Shown here piece after piece: positions 1 to 10,985 of a stretch of 64,000 nt of DNA. The notes beneath the pieces were generated by a model. That model did not search any database. It was not told where the DNA came from and was given only the letters and a program-made list of their open reading frames with translations. Made by a program: the position numbers and the translations under genes. The stretch spans positions 62,001 through 126,000 of the forward strand of contig JAKCPI010010877.1 of assembly GCA_023213315.1 (NCBI GenBank), written 5' to 3'. This DNA comes from Euborellia annulipes. Taxonomy: Eukaryota > Arthropoda > Insecta > Dermaptera > Anisolabididae. Each line of letters starts with the position of its first letter. The first letter of the stretch is position 1.

Positions 1-290
1 ATTTGAGCCGAGCATGTATCTCTCTCTCTCTCTCTCTCTCTATGTGTATGTGTGTAAATGAGAGTGCTCATGTAAATGTGTAAAGGAAGGATTATCAGGA
101 TCGGCAGAGGATGACAATCAGCTCTATGCAGGCAGGCAGCAGAGAGTAGCCAATCAGTGACATCTACACATCAACATGGTCCGGTCCCCTGTGCAGACAA
201 CAAACACCCTTTGGCTGCCCGCCGCCTCTTTACCAATTTCACCCTCAGACTCAATTTAATATCTATTCAATCGAAATTTATTTACTCCCA
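1..290. other. Unique, less AT-rich island; function unknown
   Basis: This stretch has balanced composition, few homopolymers and no repeat signature, apart from a (TC)n run at 20-40. It contains GCCAATCAG (a CCAAT-box-like word) near 150 and a C-rich block at 180-250. No open frame of note is present. It could be a conserved non-coding element or part of an untranslated exon; nothing in the sequence decides between these. Confidence 0.25.
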
Positions 291-448
291 CTACAAGTTA
301 CCTTCATCTCATCATTTTATAGCTATTTAATAGAAGCTGGAATTTTTTTTTTTTTTTGCTTCCAAAGAATAATATATTAAATTATTATTTATAATCTTTC
401 TCTAAATTACTCATCTGCCAAAAAAGGCCTTCGATAGAAAAAAAAAAT

Positions 449-978
449 CTGATGTGTCGCACAGCACTCAACTCTTACACTTGAAAGTTGTGTTATGTGC
501 CTGTCACACCAGAATTTATATTTCATTTTCGCCAATATATTGATATTAGAATTCAAGTTGTAAAATTTATAAATATAAAATTTCTCTGAAATACAAGAGT
601 AAAGTGTGCTTCAATCAATTTTGAAGGCAAAATGAGAATATATATTTTAAAGGGCATCTAAAAAATAATTGATTTATGAATTTTAATTAAAATCCTTGTG
701 AGCGATTTTGAGAAAATCGAAAAATAGTGAAAAAGTACATCAGTAAAGTACTAGTACCCTTTGGTTGATTTTGTTCAAAAACTTCGTGTCATGTGCCACG
801 TGGACATCTAATTTAAATATCAAATTTCAACATCTTAGCTTTTTTCTTTCTTGAGATATTTAGTTCATAGCGATTTTGTTGGACTCAAAATCCTTCAAAA
901 TACCGACATCAGTATATTTTGACATGAGTCCAATACTTATATATAGGCTATATATTTAGGCCTATATATAAGTAAAAC
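449..978 (+). mobile_element. P-family repeat, near full length
   Basis: It begins with the TCTGATGTGTCGCACAGCAC form of the P palindrome and runs through the conserved body, including the AAAGTACTAGTAC palindrome near 745 and TTGGACTCAAAAT near 880. It ends at a degenerate AT-rich tail near 970 (ATATATAAGTAAAA). The tail palindrome contains TATATATTTAGGCCTATATATA. The interior has small deletions against other copies. There is no coding capacity. Confidence 0.8.
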
Positions 979-1690
979 GAAACAGCACACGGAAACAAGA
1001 AAAAAGCGGCTGTTAATATGACTAGACTCACCACATTTATTCATTGAATTTTTTTTTTTATTGCTTTCTCGGTTTTAGTTTATTATACATACATTTATTT
1101 GTTATGTTGTTATGGAACAGGGGGACGGCAAAAAACGTAACAAGGGCGTCTTGGCTAGTTAATTAATATTCCACATATGCCATTTGAAATACAAAAAAAT
1201 GATCCGTCAAAGATTAAGGCTTCCTGATATTTATTTTCCAAATAAACATAAATTCTCTCTCTTCCAATATCGTTATCATAATCTCATTTTAAATAATTTT
1301 TAAGTCACTCGCCAAACAAGTAAAAATTTAAATTTTTCATCTGATGATTATCTAAACTATAATACAATAATAATTCGTTAAAACTTTTGAAATCTATTCA
1401 TTATTATTACTTGAGAAAAGGTTGATTACAGGTTCACTAACCATAAATTTATATTAATTATGACTTAATAATATCCATTTCAAATTCAAATTTATTTTTA
1501 ACCTGTCGATAGAATATATATATCCAAGTCAATTAAATTTGATTTCTATTAATATATTTACATATAACGTTTTAAATTAAGATTGATTTTCAATTAGTAT
1601 TTTTTTTTTTTTAGAACAAATTATGTTAAACGGAACATATTTTTTTTTTAGCAAATTTTGTTTTACTAGCTAACCTTACAATTAGACTAA
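979..1690. other. AT-rich stretch, nothing recognised
   Basis: This interval is dominated by short A/T runs. It contains no open frame, no P, Helitron or MITE signature and no tRNA boxes. A few TATATA words are expected by chance at this composition. Confidence 0.5.
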
Positions 1691-1693
1691 TTG

Positions 1694-1912
1694 GCTTGGA
1701 ATACATAGATGCAAAAAATACATAAATGTCTCCTCATAATATGGGGGAAATAGTAACTTCTACAATTAATAATACAAAAAGTTATTAATTTCGGGAGAAA
1801 AATAATTTTTCTGTAATCTTTGGGTATATAAAATTACAGTAAGTTGCCCAAAATAGAACATGATAGACAGACAGACGAACATTACAGAATTTCCTATATA
1901 TAATTGATTTTG
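1694..1912 (-). mobile_element. Degenerate Helitron fragment
   Basis: It shares the ordered blocks found in the better Helitron copies at 19.1 and 54.6 kb: GAATACATAGATGCAAA, ATGGGGGAAATAGTAACTT, AATTTCGGGAGAAAAATAAT and GACAGACAGACGAACATTA. It ends in TATATATA. The GC-rich 3' hairpin and CTAG end are missing. Old, truncated copy. Confidence 0.55.
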
Positions 1913-1960
1913 ACTTTACTATTGTTATTAGAAATAAAAGTTTTTTTATCGTGGTTTATT

Positions 1961-2160
1961 TTAACAAACAATAAAATACAACGTTTCGGCTTCTAATACA
2001 GCAGCTGTCATCAGGTAGATGCATTCACTTTGAACAATGAACACTAACTGAATTTTCAAAGTCAATGCATCTATACTTGCTCCTCTCATGGATGCGATTA
2101 GCTGAGCAGTTAAGCTGAGTTGAAAACAACTCGAATTCAAATCCACCTCATGGCAAAAAA
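1961..2160. mobile_element. Foldback-type end with hammerhead-like motif, plus tRNA-like sequence
   Basis: On the minus strand CTGATGA (2008-2014) is followed by a potential stem and CCGAAACGTTG (1980-1989). The same CATCAGGTAGATGCATTCA phrase recurs at 2391 and, degenerate, at 56995, so this is a dispersed family. Positions 2098-2143 on the plus strand carry an A-box-like TAGCTGAGCAGT and a B-box-like GAATTCAAATCC, suggesting a tRNA-derived SINE fragment. GAGTTG-AAAA-CAACTC lies between the boxes. Confidence 0.4.
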
Positions 2161-2377
2161 CTATCCAACTTTATTTGAGTAAGAAAAAGCGTGATTCCAA
2201 CTCCCTATTATTCCCATCAAAGTTACCCTTCAGAGTAACCACAACTGACATTAATATTTGGTTTCTTGTATCAAATTGCAAAAACAAATGTCCAATAAAT
2301 ATTTTGTCGATTAATTTATTTAGACTTTCACGTTTATTGCTATTAGGATCGGCTTAATTGCTTTTTGGAGGCTGCTA

Positions 2378-2482
2378 ATTCTACAGCCGTCATCAGGTAG
2401 ATACATTCATTTTGAACAAAGAAAACTATCTGAATGTGCAAAGTGAATGCATCAACCTAATGACTGCTGTAGAATTAGCAGC
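2378..2482. repeat. Second copy of the CTGATGACGGCTGT foldback end
   Basis: Inverted repeat: GCTAATTCTACAGCCGTCAT on the left matches, in reverse complement, the CTAATGACTGCTGTAGAATT segment at 2457-2476. It encloses ATGCATTCACTTTG-like arms that match the copies at 2015 and 57005. The GAAAC part of the hammerhead-like core is lost here. Confidence 0.5.
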
Positions 2483-2864
2483 TTATTGTATATAATTAAT
2501 TGCCAAAATAAAGCAAAAAAACATATCTCTTATTTCTAAAATAATCTCTTTATATGACCAAATTCCCGTAATTTTGAAATTAAATTTTATTTTCACTCTT
2601 AAAAATGACGTTATGGAGAATCCACTCAAATTTCCAAATGTGGGACGCTCAAAAAATTCAGGAAAATGAATTTTCCCAGAGGGAAGCAATGGGTTCTCTC
2701 AAACCTTATGAAAAAATTAAAGCTAATTAAGCAAAATCAAAGTCAATTAATTAAATCTCTTAAAATAAAAATAATAAAAATTGATATATAATTAAATTTT
2801 CTTTTTTTTTTTAGTAAATGATCATTTCTTTAAGTTAATGGGATCGCCTATATATATTTATGAC

Positions 2865-2935
2865 AAAAAAATGCGAGGGTCTGCCGCAGGCGTACCTCAA
2901 TCAGCTGGTGGAGTGGGCCCAGCATATATATAAAT
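2865..2935 (+). mobile_element. Helitron 3'-region fragment
   Basis: GCGAGGGTCTGCCGCAGGCG followed by CAGCTGGTGGAGTGGGCCC matches the GC-rich 3' module of the Helitron at 54.4 kb in reverse complement. It is an isolated fragment; the terminal CTAG is not present. Confidence 0.45.
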
Positions 2936-2944
2936 TCTTTAACT

Positions 2945-3790
2945 ATTCTTTTCTATTTTAATCCTTCAATCGAATGTATATTTTTTTTTAATTTAAAAAC
3001 CATTTAAAGTACTCTTTAAAATTTATCGCTAATATTTGTCAATTTGTTATTGTTAGTAGTATAATTTTATTTAAACTTCAACCATATTCTCTTCTGATAT
3101 CTTTATATAGTATATTAACTAGACTTTAAATTTACATAGTAAGCTTAGGCTTTTAAAAGTATTTTTATCTCCTCATTTTTATGCCGTTTTTTTTTCCCTT
3201 CGACGGATTAATTGAAAATCGAGTGGCATTTGTTTTTTTTTTTTGTTTTTTTTGTTCAACCGTTTGGTTGACGCCTTACTGATGTTTGATAATAAATAAT
3301 TTATCTTATTAGTTGCCTAGTCAGTTAAGGACTTTATAGCTCTATAATGTTCGAAAGGTTATTTGATTTTCGAATCTTGAATGACGCATGGAATTAACGA
3401 TTACTAATTTACATTTCCTCTTTACAAAATAACTTTAATAGACCAGTCTATCAAGAAATATCACCTGCAAATGATGGCATTATAGTAAATGCAATGCAAT
3501 TAAATTTTTAATGCTACTTGAATTACCTCAAAAAAAAAAAAAAATCAATTCTCTCTTCTAAATGTAAATTCAACTAAAACTTTTATGGTGTTTTTTTTTT
3601 TTTTAGACAAAATCTTTTTATTCAACTCCCCCCCCCCCCCTCTGTAAAGTAATAGAATTAATTTTTTTTACTGATTAATTTGAAAAGAACTAATCATTAA
3701 AAAAGTCAATTTGCATCGAAATTCTAAACAGATGTATTTTCAATTAAAAATAAAATTTCGTTAATTTAATTAACAAGCAATCAAATTTTA
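2945..3790. other. AT-rich stretch without recognisable features
   Basis: It holds several T and A runs and a C11 run near 3630. No open frame above chance length, no P signature and no tRNA boxes were found. Confidence 0.5.
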
Positions 3791-3795
3791 TGTTT

Positions 3796-4277
3796 TACAT
3801 TCTTTTATATATGTTTATATGTATATAAAGAGAAAGTATTGGATTCATGTCGAAATGTCTAGAAATGCATGTTTTTAGGGTCCCCTGAGTCCAAAAAAAT
3901 AGGTCTGTATGTGAACAAAATAACTCAAGAACGAAAAGAGTTAGACAGTTGAAATTTTATATTTATGTTACATACCCACATAGGACCTAACACTAAACTT
4001 TTGAACAATATCGGCCAGAGAGTACTAGTACTTTACTGATGTACCTTTTCAGTTTTTTTTTTTCGATTTTCTCAAAATTCACACCACACGATTTTGATTA
4101 ATTATTTTTTGGACACTTATTTCTCATTTTGAATCTGAAATTGTTTGAAGCACACACTTTATTTTTATACTTAATAAGAATTAAATACATATCAACTCAC
4201 AAAATCTACTGTGAAAGCACAGAACACAACCAAAGGTAAAAGAAAATTGTGGGCTACCAATCACACTAGATTTTTTT
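3796..4277 (-). mobile_element. P-family repeat, internally shortened
   Basis: The tail end GAGAAAGTATTGGATTCATG is at 3830 and GAGTACTAGTACTTTACTG near 4020. The degenerate palindrome, with CACAGAACACAACC and ATCACACTAGATTTTT, lies at 4210-4277. Roughly 100 bp near the palindrome are missing relative to the longest copies. Confidence 0.75.
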
Positions 4278-4517
4278 ATTTTTGTTTCTTTATCTTCTTC
4301 AATATTTATTTATTTGTCTATTCGATAGTCATATGTCGTCTCGAATAGTCAACTTTATTTGTTTTGTGTTAAATAAATATCTTTAAGATACTTATCATAA
4401 TTTCCTTGGTCGCAATGGGATTTCGTCGCTCCCCCCCCCCCCCCCCAAAACCCCCCCCCCCCTATGCCAGAAATAATTAATTTTTAAAAAATAAAGAAAT
4501 ATTATTATTAATATTTT

Positions 4518-4676
4518 TACTTTCTCTTACCTTATATATATATTAAATATATAAAATATTGCGATAATATAAAAAATTCGATGTCAAGATTTTGATGGTT
4601 ATACATGTTTTGAAGTCCTGAGTCCAAAAAAGTAGGTCCCGGCCTGAAGGAATTGATCTACTGAATTGAAATTTTA
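4518..4676 (-). repeat. P-family fragment interrupted by a mariner-type element
   Basis: TTTACTTTCTCTTACC, CGATGTCAAGATTTTGATGG and GAGTCCAAAAAAGTAGGTCC are P tail-side sequences. The copy stops at GAAATTTTAAA where the transposase relic begins. The remainder of this copy is not found beyond the insertion. Confidence 0.7.
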
Positions 4677-5440
4677 AAGGGTTTTTCAATAGGAACAATG
4701 CATTTTGTTTTTAACATTTCTCGAATAAGAGTGAAGTTAGCCCGGAAATTCTTTGACAGTTTGAAACTTCAGTCTATGCCATTTAATCATAGAGAGAGAT
4801 ACACACTTCAACAACGTTTGCAAATTATTCAACTTTTTTATCAAAGTTCACGTTCTATCGCTTATGTCAATTTTCGGTCGACAAAACCGTCCAACAAGAC
4901 GGACTTTTGGTGCAAAAATTTTAAACAACTTATGCACCCCGGTGCCTGTGCAACAACATAATGCTCGAAGTGAAGAAAATATCGCTGCCGTTCGAGAGTA
5001 TGTGCGTGAGTAGCCAAGAATGTCGTCGTTTCCATTCGCGTTGAACATTAGTGTGACCAGTTTGTGGCGAATTTTTGGGACTAGCTCGACGCTATGAACT
5101 TGGACGATATGTGGTTCCAACAAGACGGCACAATCTGCCATATAGAGTACGATACAATCGAATTATTGAAGACCGAGTTGTCTCTCCCAACGGTTTAACC
5201 CCTTTTCCTGGATTTCTTCTTTGGCGTTACATTAAATCGCTGGTCTATGCCAACGATCCAGTAACTTTGGAAGAACTGCAGGCCAACATCCTACGCGAAA
5301 TCCGTCGAATTTGTATGCTCTAGTCGTGAAAAATTAGGTCCAACGCATGCCAGCGCTTCCGCGGCGGATATTTGAACGATGTCGTATTCCATAATTAATG
5401 GCATAGATTGTACTTTAATTTGAAATAAAAATCATTTCCA
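4677..5440 (+). pseudogene. Decayed IS630/Tc1-mariner-type transposase
   Basis: The N-terminal part (ATG near 4776) reads as a helix-turn-helix region, with RERYTLQQRLQIIQLFYQSS recognisable. After frameshifts a second block at 5095-5310 reads MWFQQDGTICHI, the QQDG(A/T)-H signature around the second catalytic aspartate. It continues DFFLWRYIKSLVYANDPVTL and ends GGYLNDVVFHN, the usual end of these transposases. The first catalytic aspartate region (about 100-150 residues) is deleted. At least two frame changes and stops make it non-functional. The element sits inside a P copy, so it is younger than that copy. Terminal repeats could not be defined with certainty. Animal elements of this type are common in arthropods. 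Confidence 0.85.
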
Positions 5441-5550
5441 TAACTAATACACAAGTCATTTAATTGAAAAAAACAAAAGCGTAAATGCCCCGTTAATATT
5501 TAAATTAGGAAACTTCCCGGACACTCAAAATCTGCTTTTGAACTTTTGAA

Positions 5551-5735
5551 AAAGTATTGGATTCATGTCAAAATGTCTAAAAATACATGTTTTTAGGGTC
5601 CACTGAGTCCCAAAAAGTAGGTCCCTTAAAATGATCTGTATGTGAACCAAATAACTCAAGGCCAGAGAGTACTAGTATTTTACTGAAGTACTTTTAAAGT
5701 TTTTTTTTCGATTTCTTTTTAATTCATTAAAAAAA
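5551..5735 (-). repeat. P-family fragment (tail side)
   Basis: AAAGTATTGGATTCATGTCA and GAGAGTACTAGTATTTTACT mark it. It is truncated before the palindrome, and about 60 bp are deleted between AACTCAAG and GCCAGAG. Confidence 0.7.
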
Positions 5736-5739
5736 AAAA

Positions 5740-6855
5740 ATTTTTTTCTCTTAATGGGAAGACAGAATTATGTATTATGCTTAGTTTGAGCATAAATCAT
5801 GTATATACAGAACCACCCTATTTAATTTTTGTTTAGAATTCCCCTTTTTTTTTGTTGGGCGGCATGAATTAATCCAATTTTGATATATTATTTAAGTTAA
5901 AATTAAATGACACATACACCCCCCCCTAACGCTTTTGAAAACGTCAAACACTTAGAAGGCGACGCATTACGCGGCACGTCCTAGGAATTAAAATATTAAC
6001 ACCTCTCTCTTTTGATACTGAGTGCATATCGGAATAACACATTCTCCATTTTAGGAATTAGCTATTTTATCGCCGAGGGGTAGTTTTTTTTTTAATTCAA
6101 TCTCCAATTCTCCCCTTCATACATGTTTTTAGTGAATATTTTAAAAGTTACTCGGACCCTCTCTGGAAATGATACAACCCTTTTTTTTTTTTGAAAAGAG
6201 TAAATAATTAAAACTCTAGAAGAAAAGAAGCTAAGAATTATTGTTGTGAACAGTTTTTGATCTCGTATACACAAAAGCTACTTATTTTCCTTCCCTTTTA
6301 CAAGGCTTAAAACTTAATAATCACCCGAAAATTAATACAGTCTAGTAAGCTCTACGTTTTTACTTTTTCCCTTTTATACACATCAACATTTTTAGTCATA
6401 AAATAAGTTCATTTGAATATTATATGTCTATATAGAGAGAGTTGTCTGCTAAAAGGACTTAAATATAGGATGATTACACGATACGATGCCAGAGGAATAA
6501 TAATTAATTGAAATGATGAAATATACAGAAAAAAAAAATAATTATATTCTTTAGATATTTAAAATCGAGATGTGTAATTAAAGAAAGAGAGGGAAAAAAG
6601 ACAATTTGTTTCATACAAAAAGATTTTTTTTTTTTAAGATGTAATCAAATATTAGAATGACATTTTATCCTTTGACCTTCTTTCAATTATTACTTTTTTT
6701 TTTGTATTCTAGAATTTATTTGTGTGTGTGTGTGGATGAGTAAAATAAATTGAAAAAAAGAAGTTGTTAAGAAGATTACTATTACCTGAGTGTTGACTTT
6801 GTTCGTAAACTCAAAGAATAAATGAAAATTTAATTATAATAGTTTCAAAAATTTA
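5740..6855. other. AT-rich stretch, mostly featureless
   Basis: The 5930-6050 part is somewhat less AT-rich (GACGCATTACGCGGCACGTC) but no frame is open there for more than a few dozen codons. No known repeat family is recognised. A short (GT)n is at 6720. Confidence 0.45.
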
Positions 6856-6861
6856 ATATTT

Positions 6862-7446
6862 TTACTTTCTCTTATCTATATATGTATATGTGTATATTCA
6901 TTTATAAAGTATTGTAATAATGTCAAAAATTCGATGTCGATATTATGTTTTGAGGTCTGTTGAGTGCAAAAAAGTGGGTCCCGCATAATGGTCTCTGTCT
7001 GAATAAAATATCTCAAAAACGAAAAAAGCTATGTTGTTCAAATTTTATATTTCAGTTAAATACTCTCATGGGACTTGACATGAAGATTTTGTACGAAATC
7101 TGCTAAAGCATACTATTACTTTACTGATGTACTTTTTTAGTATTTTTCGATTTTCTCAAAATTCGTTTTAAAGATTTTGATTAAAATTCATAAATCAATT
7201 ATTTTTTAGATACTCTTTAAAATGTATATTCTCATTTTGCCCTTGAAATCTTTTGAAGCACACTTTACTCTTGTACTTCATAGGAAATTCCAAATCAAAA
7301 ATTTTACAAGTGGAATTCTAATGTAATGCTGAAAGCTAATTATATGTCGACACAAAAATCTGGTGTGACAAGCACAAAACACAACTTTCAATTACCGAAA
7401 GTGAGAAGGCAGTTGTGTTGCTGTGTAACCATCACACCAAATTTTT
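6862..7446 (-). mobile_element. P-family repeat, full length
   Basis: The TTTACTTTCTCTTATC tail end is at 6861. The body carries TACTATTACTTTACTGATGT near 7110. A complete palindrome is at 7355-7446, with arms TCTGGTGTGACAAGCAC and ATCACACCAAATTTTT. Confidence 0.85.
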
Positions 7447-7476
7447 AATACTTAATATACTTTTTGATACTTATGT

Positions 7477-7806
7477 GTCATCATAATATGAAAAGAAAAT
7501 TATTATTATTTTTTTCCCCGGGGGGTATTATTATTCCATTCCAATCCATTGGTTGCTTGAGGATTTGTTTACATTCATGGAATACACAAATCGAAAGAAT
7601 ACATAAATATTCCTCAATACATTTCCTATGGGAGAAATCGTAACTTTAAGAATTAATAACTCAAAAAGTTATAGAAATTTCGGGATGAAAATAATTTTCC
7701 TGTAATTCCTAGAAGGTCCTCCTCTTTAAGCATAAAAAATTTCATTTCAAAATTCCGGACAGACAGGCAGACAGACATTAGTGAATTAATATATATATAT
7801 ATAGAG
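7477..7806 (-). mobile_element. Non-autonomous Helitron, 3' GC-rich end lost
   Basis: Ordered Helitron blocks are present: TGAAAAGAAAATTATTATTA, GGTTGCTTGAGGATTTGTTT, ATGGGAGAAATCGTAACTTT, TTTCGGGATGAAAATAATTT and GACAGACAGACATTAG. On the minus strand the 5' end is TCTCTATATATATA. The CTAG-side hairpin is replaced by a CCCCGGGG run. It abuts the P copy to its left. Confidence 0.65.
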
Positions 7807-7827
7807 ATTAGTATCAAATTAGGATAA

Positions 7828-8160
7828 AATTTCATTTTTTACTCTTTGGTGTGCCATCAAAGATTTTTCATTTATTACCACCCCGTTAAATCTTTAAGAA
7901 CTATAAAACCATTTTACGTAGCAATTTTACTGTTGTTTATTCCAATTTTTTTAACATCTGAAGAAGATCAAACACAATCCGAAACATTAACGAAAATTTT
8001 AGACAGACCCAAACAAGATAGAGTCCAGATGAGATTCAATCACAAAAGAATGTTCAAGAGAAGAGCCTTTAACAAACAGCCTGATGATTCAGAAAAAAAA
8101 AAAAAAGAAAACCTTATTGGCTATAACTCATTGCAACTGCCCTCTGCCCCTCACAACTGA
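7828..8160 (+). CDS. Candidate exon-like open frame, unknown product
   Basis: This is about 110 open codons in a 70% AT region. There is no upstream in-frame ATG, so if real it would be an internal or second exon. Residues around 28-42 (YVAILLLFIPIFL) form one strongly hydrophobic segment followed by acidic TSEEDQTQ, like a signal peptide or membrane anchor. The C-terminal half is basic (FNHKRMFKRRAFNK), with dibasic pairs as in secreted peptide precursors. A possible splice acceptor, TTAAATCTTTAAG, lies at 7888-7900. No family is recognised and the A14 run at 8093 argues for caution. Confidence 0.25.
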   Translation, partial: NFIFYSLVCHQRFFIYYHPVKSLRTIKPFYVAILLLFIPIFLTSEEDQTQSETLTKILDRPKQDRVQMRFNHKRMFKRRAFNKQPDDSEKKKKENLIGYNSLQLPSAPHN

Positions 8161-8370
8161 ACTTCTCAATCGGATGCTTTTTCCTTTAGACACAAAAACA
8201 ACACTGCTTGCGTGTTTAATACAACCCCCCACACCCCCACCCTCCCCTATACCATAACGACGTCTGGTTCCGGCTCATGATAAAAATAGAGCGTACCGTA
8301 AAGATCAGGTTCCTTCCTGGGGCGGTAACCGGACCCCATGCAACACAAGACATACAAAGTTTTTACTAAA
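8161..8370. other. Unique island with moderate GC
   Basis: Sequence such as GACGTCTGGTTCCGGCTCAT and GGGGCGGTAACCGGACCCC is non-repetitive and much less AT-rich than its surroundings. The second word is a near-palindrome (GGTAACC). It directly follows the candidate open frame, so it may be its 3' untranslated part or a regulatory element. Confidence 0.25.
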
Positions 8371-8560
8371 TAACTAACTATAAATATATTTCAATAACTG
8401 ACAAGACGTGAAGGGGAAATTTTTTTTTTTTAAATCATTTTTTAATTGAAAAGATCGAATCTCATCTGGTTTAGATTCATCGAGACTAATGAGGCATAAA
8501 AGACTTTAAGAATTTAGTTTGGTTTGGATTTCCAGACATTTGAAACTAATTTAAATAATA

Positions 8561-8700
8561 TGGTGTGATGGTCGCACAGCACACAACTTTCTACCTTCAA
8601 TAAATGAAAGTTGTGTTTTGTGCTTTTCACACCAGTGTGTTTTGTGACGACATATAAATTGGTTAATACTCGATAATTCAATTATTTCGAGACATTTGAA
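8561..8700 (+). repeat. P-family palindrome fragment
   Basis: It holds the complete 85-nt palindrome (TGGTGTGATGGTCGCACAGC to CACACCAGTGTG) and about 50 bp beyond it. It is followed at once by a second P copy in the same orientation, so two P 5' ends stand in tandem. Confidence 0.75.
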
Positions 8701-8710
8701 TTTAAAAAAG

Positions 8711-9290
8711 CTGGTGTGATAGTCACACAACAGACAACATTCTACCTTCGATAATTGAAAGTTGTGCTTTTCACATCAGATTTTTTTTTGACATTTAAAT
8801 TAGTTTCCGCCAATTTATTATACTCTATAATTCAAGATGTAAAAATGTATAAAAATAGAAAAAAATTGTATTTCAGCCTATTTCTCATATGAAATACAAG
8901 AATAAAGTGTGCTTCAAACAATTTCAAGGGTAAAATAAGAATATACATTTTAAAGAGCATCTAAAAAATAATTGATTTATGAATTTTAATCAAAATCTTT
9001 AAAGCAAATTTTGAGAAAATCGAAAAATACTAAAAAAGTACATCAGTAAAGTACTAGTACTTTTAATCCAATTTTGTTCAAATCCTTGCTAATAAGAGCC
9101 CGTGGGGTATCTAACTTAAATAAAAAATTTCAATCTCTTAGCTCTGAAATATTTTGTTCAAAGAAAAAGAGACCTTTTTTGGACTCATGGAACCTCAAAA
9201 CATCCAACAATATTTCGACATGAAATTATTGACATGAATCCAATACTTTCTTTTTTTGTATATTATAAATATAAAGGTAAGAGAATGTAA
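8711..9290 (+). mobile_element. P-family repeat, full length
   Basis: The palindrome at 8711-8790 has a shortened right arm. The body has AGTAAAGTACTAGTACTTTT near 9045 and TTGGACTCATGGAACCTC near 9180. The tail GGTAAGAGAATGTAA is at 9276-9290. This copy keeps a complete series of landmarks and is a useful reference. Confidence 0.85.
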
Positions 9291-9715
9291 AGCTAAAATG
9301 TTTCTCTTTTTTTAAATACGATATTTGATGAGTTTTAATTTGATATTTGAGAAAAGAAAAAATAATCACTTTTGATGAATGAAAACAAGCAATTTGTAAG
9401 ACAGACAGAACAAATAAACTTGATGGTAAAAATTTAACATGGATATCATCCCTCGGGAAAGGGAAAAGGAAAGAGAGGGAGAGCCTAAATAATAAATAGT
9501 ATACATTTTGTTACTTAATTAAAAATAAAATAAAAAATTACTTTCTTTTCATGCGCGCAAATGAGCTTTTCTTAGAGACATTTTTTTTTTTTTCAAGTGG
9601 AACAAAAGAGTAAAAAAAATTAACAATTTTCGTGTATATATTATAAAAATTTAATTAAAAGTTGTATTTGACGCCTGTACTAACTACAGTTTGAAATTAT
9701 TCTTTTACCTATACT
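9291..9715. other. AT-rich spacer
   Basis: A short purine-rich block, GGGAAAAGGAAAGAGAGGGA, is near 9460. Otherwise I see no repeat family or open frame. Confidence 0.45.
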
Positions 9716-9718
9716 GTA

Positions 9719-9899
9719 CAGTCAGCGCCACAAATGTCTGAAGAGTTGGGCCTTGAGTTTAATCAACCAAACCAATATTTTTAAAGAAATAAAATCACTT
9801 TTGAATGCAACTGATGGGAAAAAGACAATAGTTCATTTTGGTTGCCTAAGTTTAAGGTTCCACACTCTTGAGAAAATCAGGAACTTGTGGCTTCGACTG
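9719..9899. mobile_element. TA-flanked MITE (CAGTC-GGCGCCACAAGTG family)
   Basis: The left end TACAGTCAGCGCCACAAATG and right end AACTTGTGGCTTCGACTG are imperfect terminal inverted repeats. A TA precedes the left end; the right TA has decayed to TTGA. Inner blocks TTTTAAAGAAATAAAATCAC and GTTGCCTAAG recur in the copies at 11.1, 18.6 and 23.1 kb. TA duplication and CAGT ends fit Tc1/mariner-mobilised MITEs. Confidence 0.7.
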
Positions 9900-9902
9900 T
9901 TG

Positions 9903-10409
9903 ATTTTTACTTTCTCTTACCTATATATATTGAGAGAGAAGGTATTGGACTCATGTCAAAAAATGTCAATATTTTGATGGATATCCGTTTTGAGGGTCCC
10001 TTGAGTCCAAAAAATGGTCTGTCTGTTTGTAAACAAAATGTCTCAAGAACTAAAAGAATTAGGAGGTTGAAATTTCATATTTAAGTTAGGCACCCCACTG
10101 GGACGTAACACGAAGCTTTTGAACAAAATCAGCCAAAAATTACTAGTACTTTACTGATGTACTTTTTCAGTATTTTTCGATTTTCTCAAAATTCACTTTA
10201 ATGATTTTGATTAAAATTCATAAATCAATTATTTTTTAGATGCTCTTTAAAATGTATATTCTCATTTTACACTCAAAACTATTTAAAGCACACTTTACTC
10301 TTGTATTTCATAAAAAAATATATTGTTTTTAAAATACAAATATTTTTCTATGTTTAAAAATTTTACAAATTGTGAATTTAAATATACTGCCGGAAATCTA
10401 AATATATAT

Positions 10410-10451
<42 letters not shown>

Positions 10452-10537
10452 CAAAACAAATCTAGTCTTAACACAAATTTCAATTACTTTAGGTAAGAGA
10501 AATTTGTATGCTGTGCGATCAGTCACACCAGATTTTT
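9903..10537 (-). mobile_element. P-family repeat, full length
   Basis: It starts TTTTTACTTTCTCTTACC. ATTACTAGTACTTTACTGAT is near 10140. The palindrome region at 10440-10537 is split by a long (TA)n run (10398-10446). The right arm AGTCACACCAGATTTTT is intact and the left arm is decayed. It directly abuts the MITE on its left. Confidence 0.8.
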
Positions 10538-10539
10538 AA

Positions 10540-10985
10540 TTTAAAATTTGAATTTTTTTTCTTGGGTTAGCCATCGTTGGTATTATTAGCCTACTTTGAT
10601 TATTCCCTTCCAATATGTGGAATCTTCCCGTTTGATTATGCTCAGATTAAACTAATTATAAAGTTAGTTATCCACAATATTTTAAATATATTTAATGTCA
10701 ACAATCAGATAAATTTTTCTCCCACTCACCAGTCTGTGGGATTTTTTTTATTTATGAGTGTGCATTCATTTAAGAAGAAAATAAAAAAAAATCAATAAAT
10801 AAAGCACGTGTCAGTCGGTGTCCAATCGAGTATTTATTATACTTTATAGCCAACTTTTTGGCGTCATCGAGTCTTTCTCATTGCTTTTACTAACATCAAT
10901 AAAACATACAGGATTATTATTTATTAACTTTACATTAAATGCAAAGCAACCCAAAGTGGCTTTGCAAGAAAAAAAAACTATTCGT
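10540..10985. other. AT-rich stretch, unassigned
   Basis: A 73-codon frame at 10577-10798 is hydrophobic and AT-driven and is not credible as a gene. The 10800-10870 part (CGTGTCAGTCGGTGTCCAAT) is less AT-rich but short. Confidence 0.4.

Noticed and set aside
4848..5141. 97-codon minus-strand frame
   Set aside because: It is the antisense shadow of the decayed IS630/mariner transposase.
10398..10446. (TA)n tract as a regulatory element
   Set aside because: It is an expanded TATA microsatellite at a position inside P where other copies have a short TATATA.
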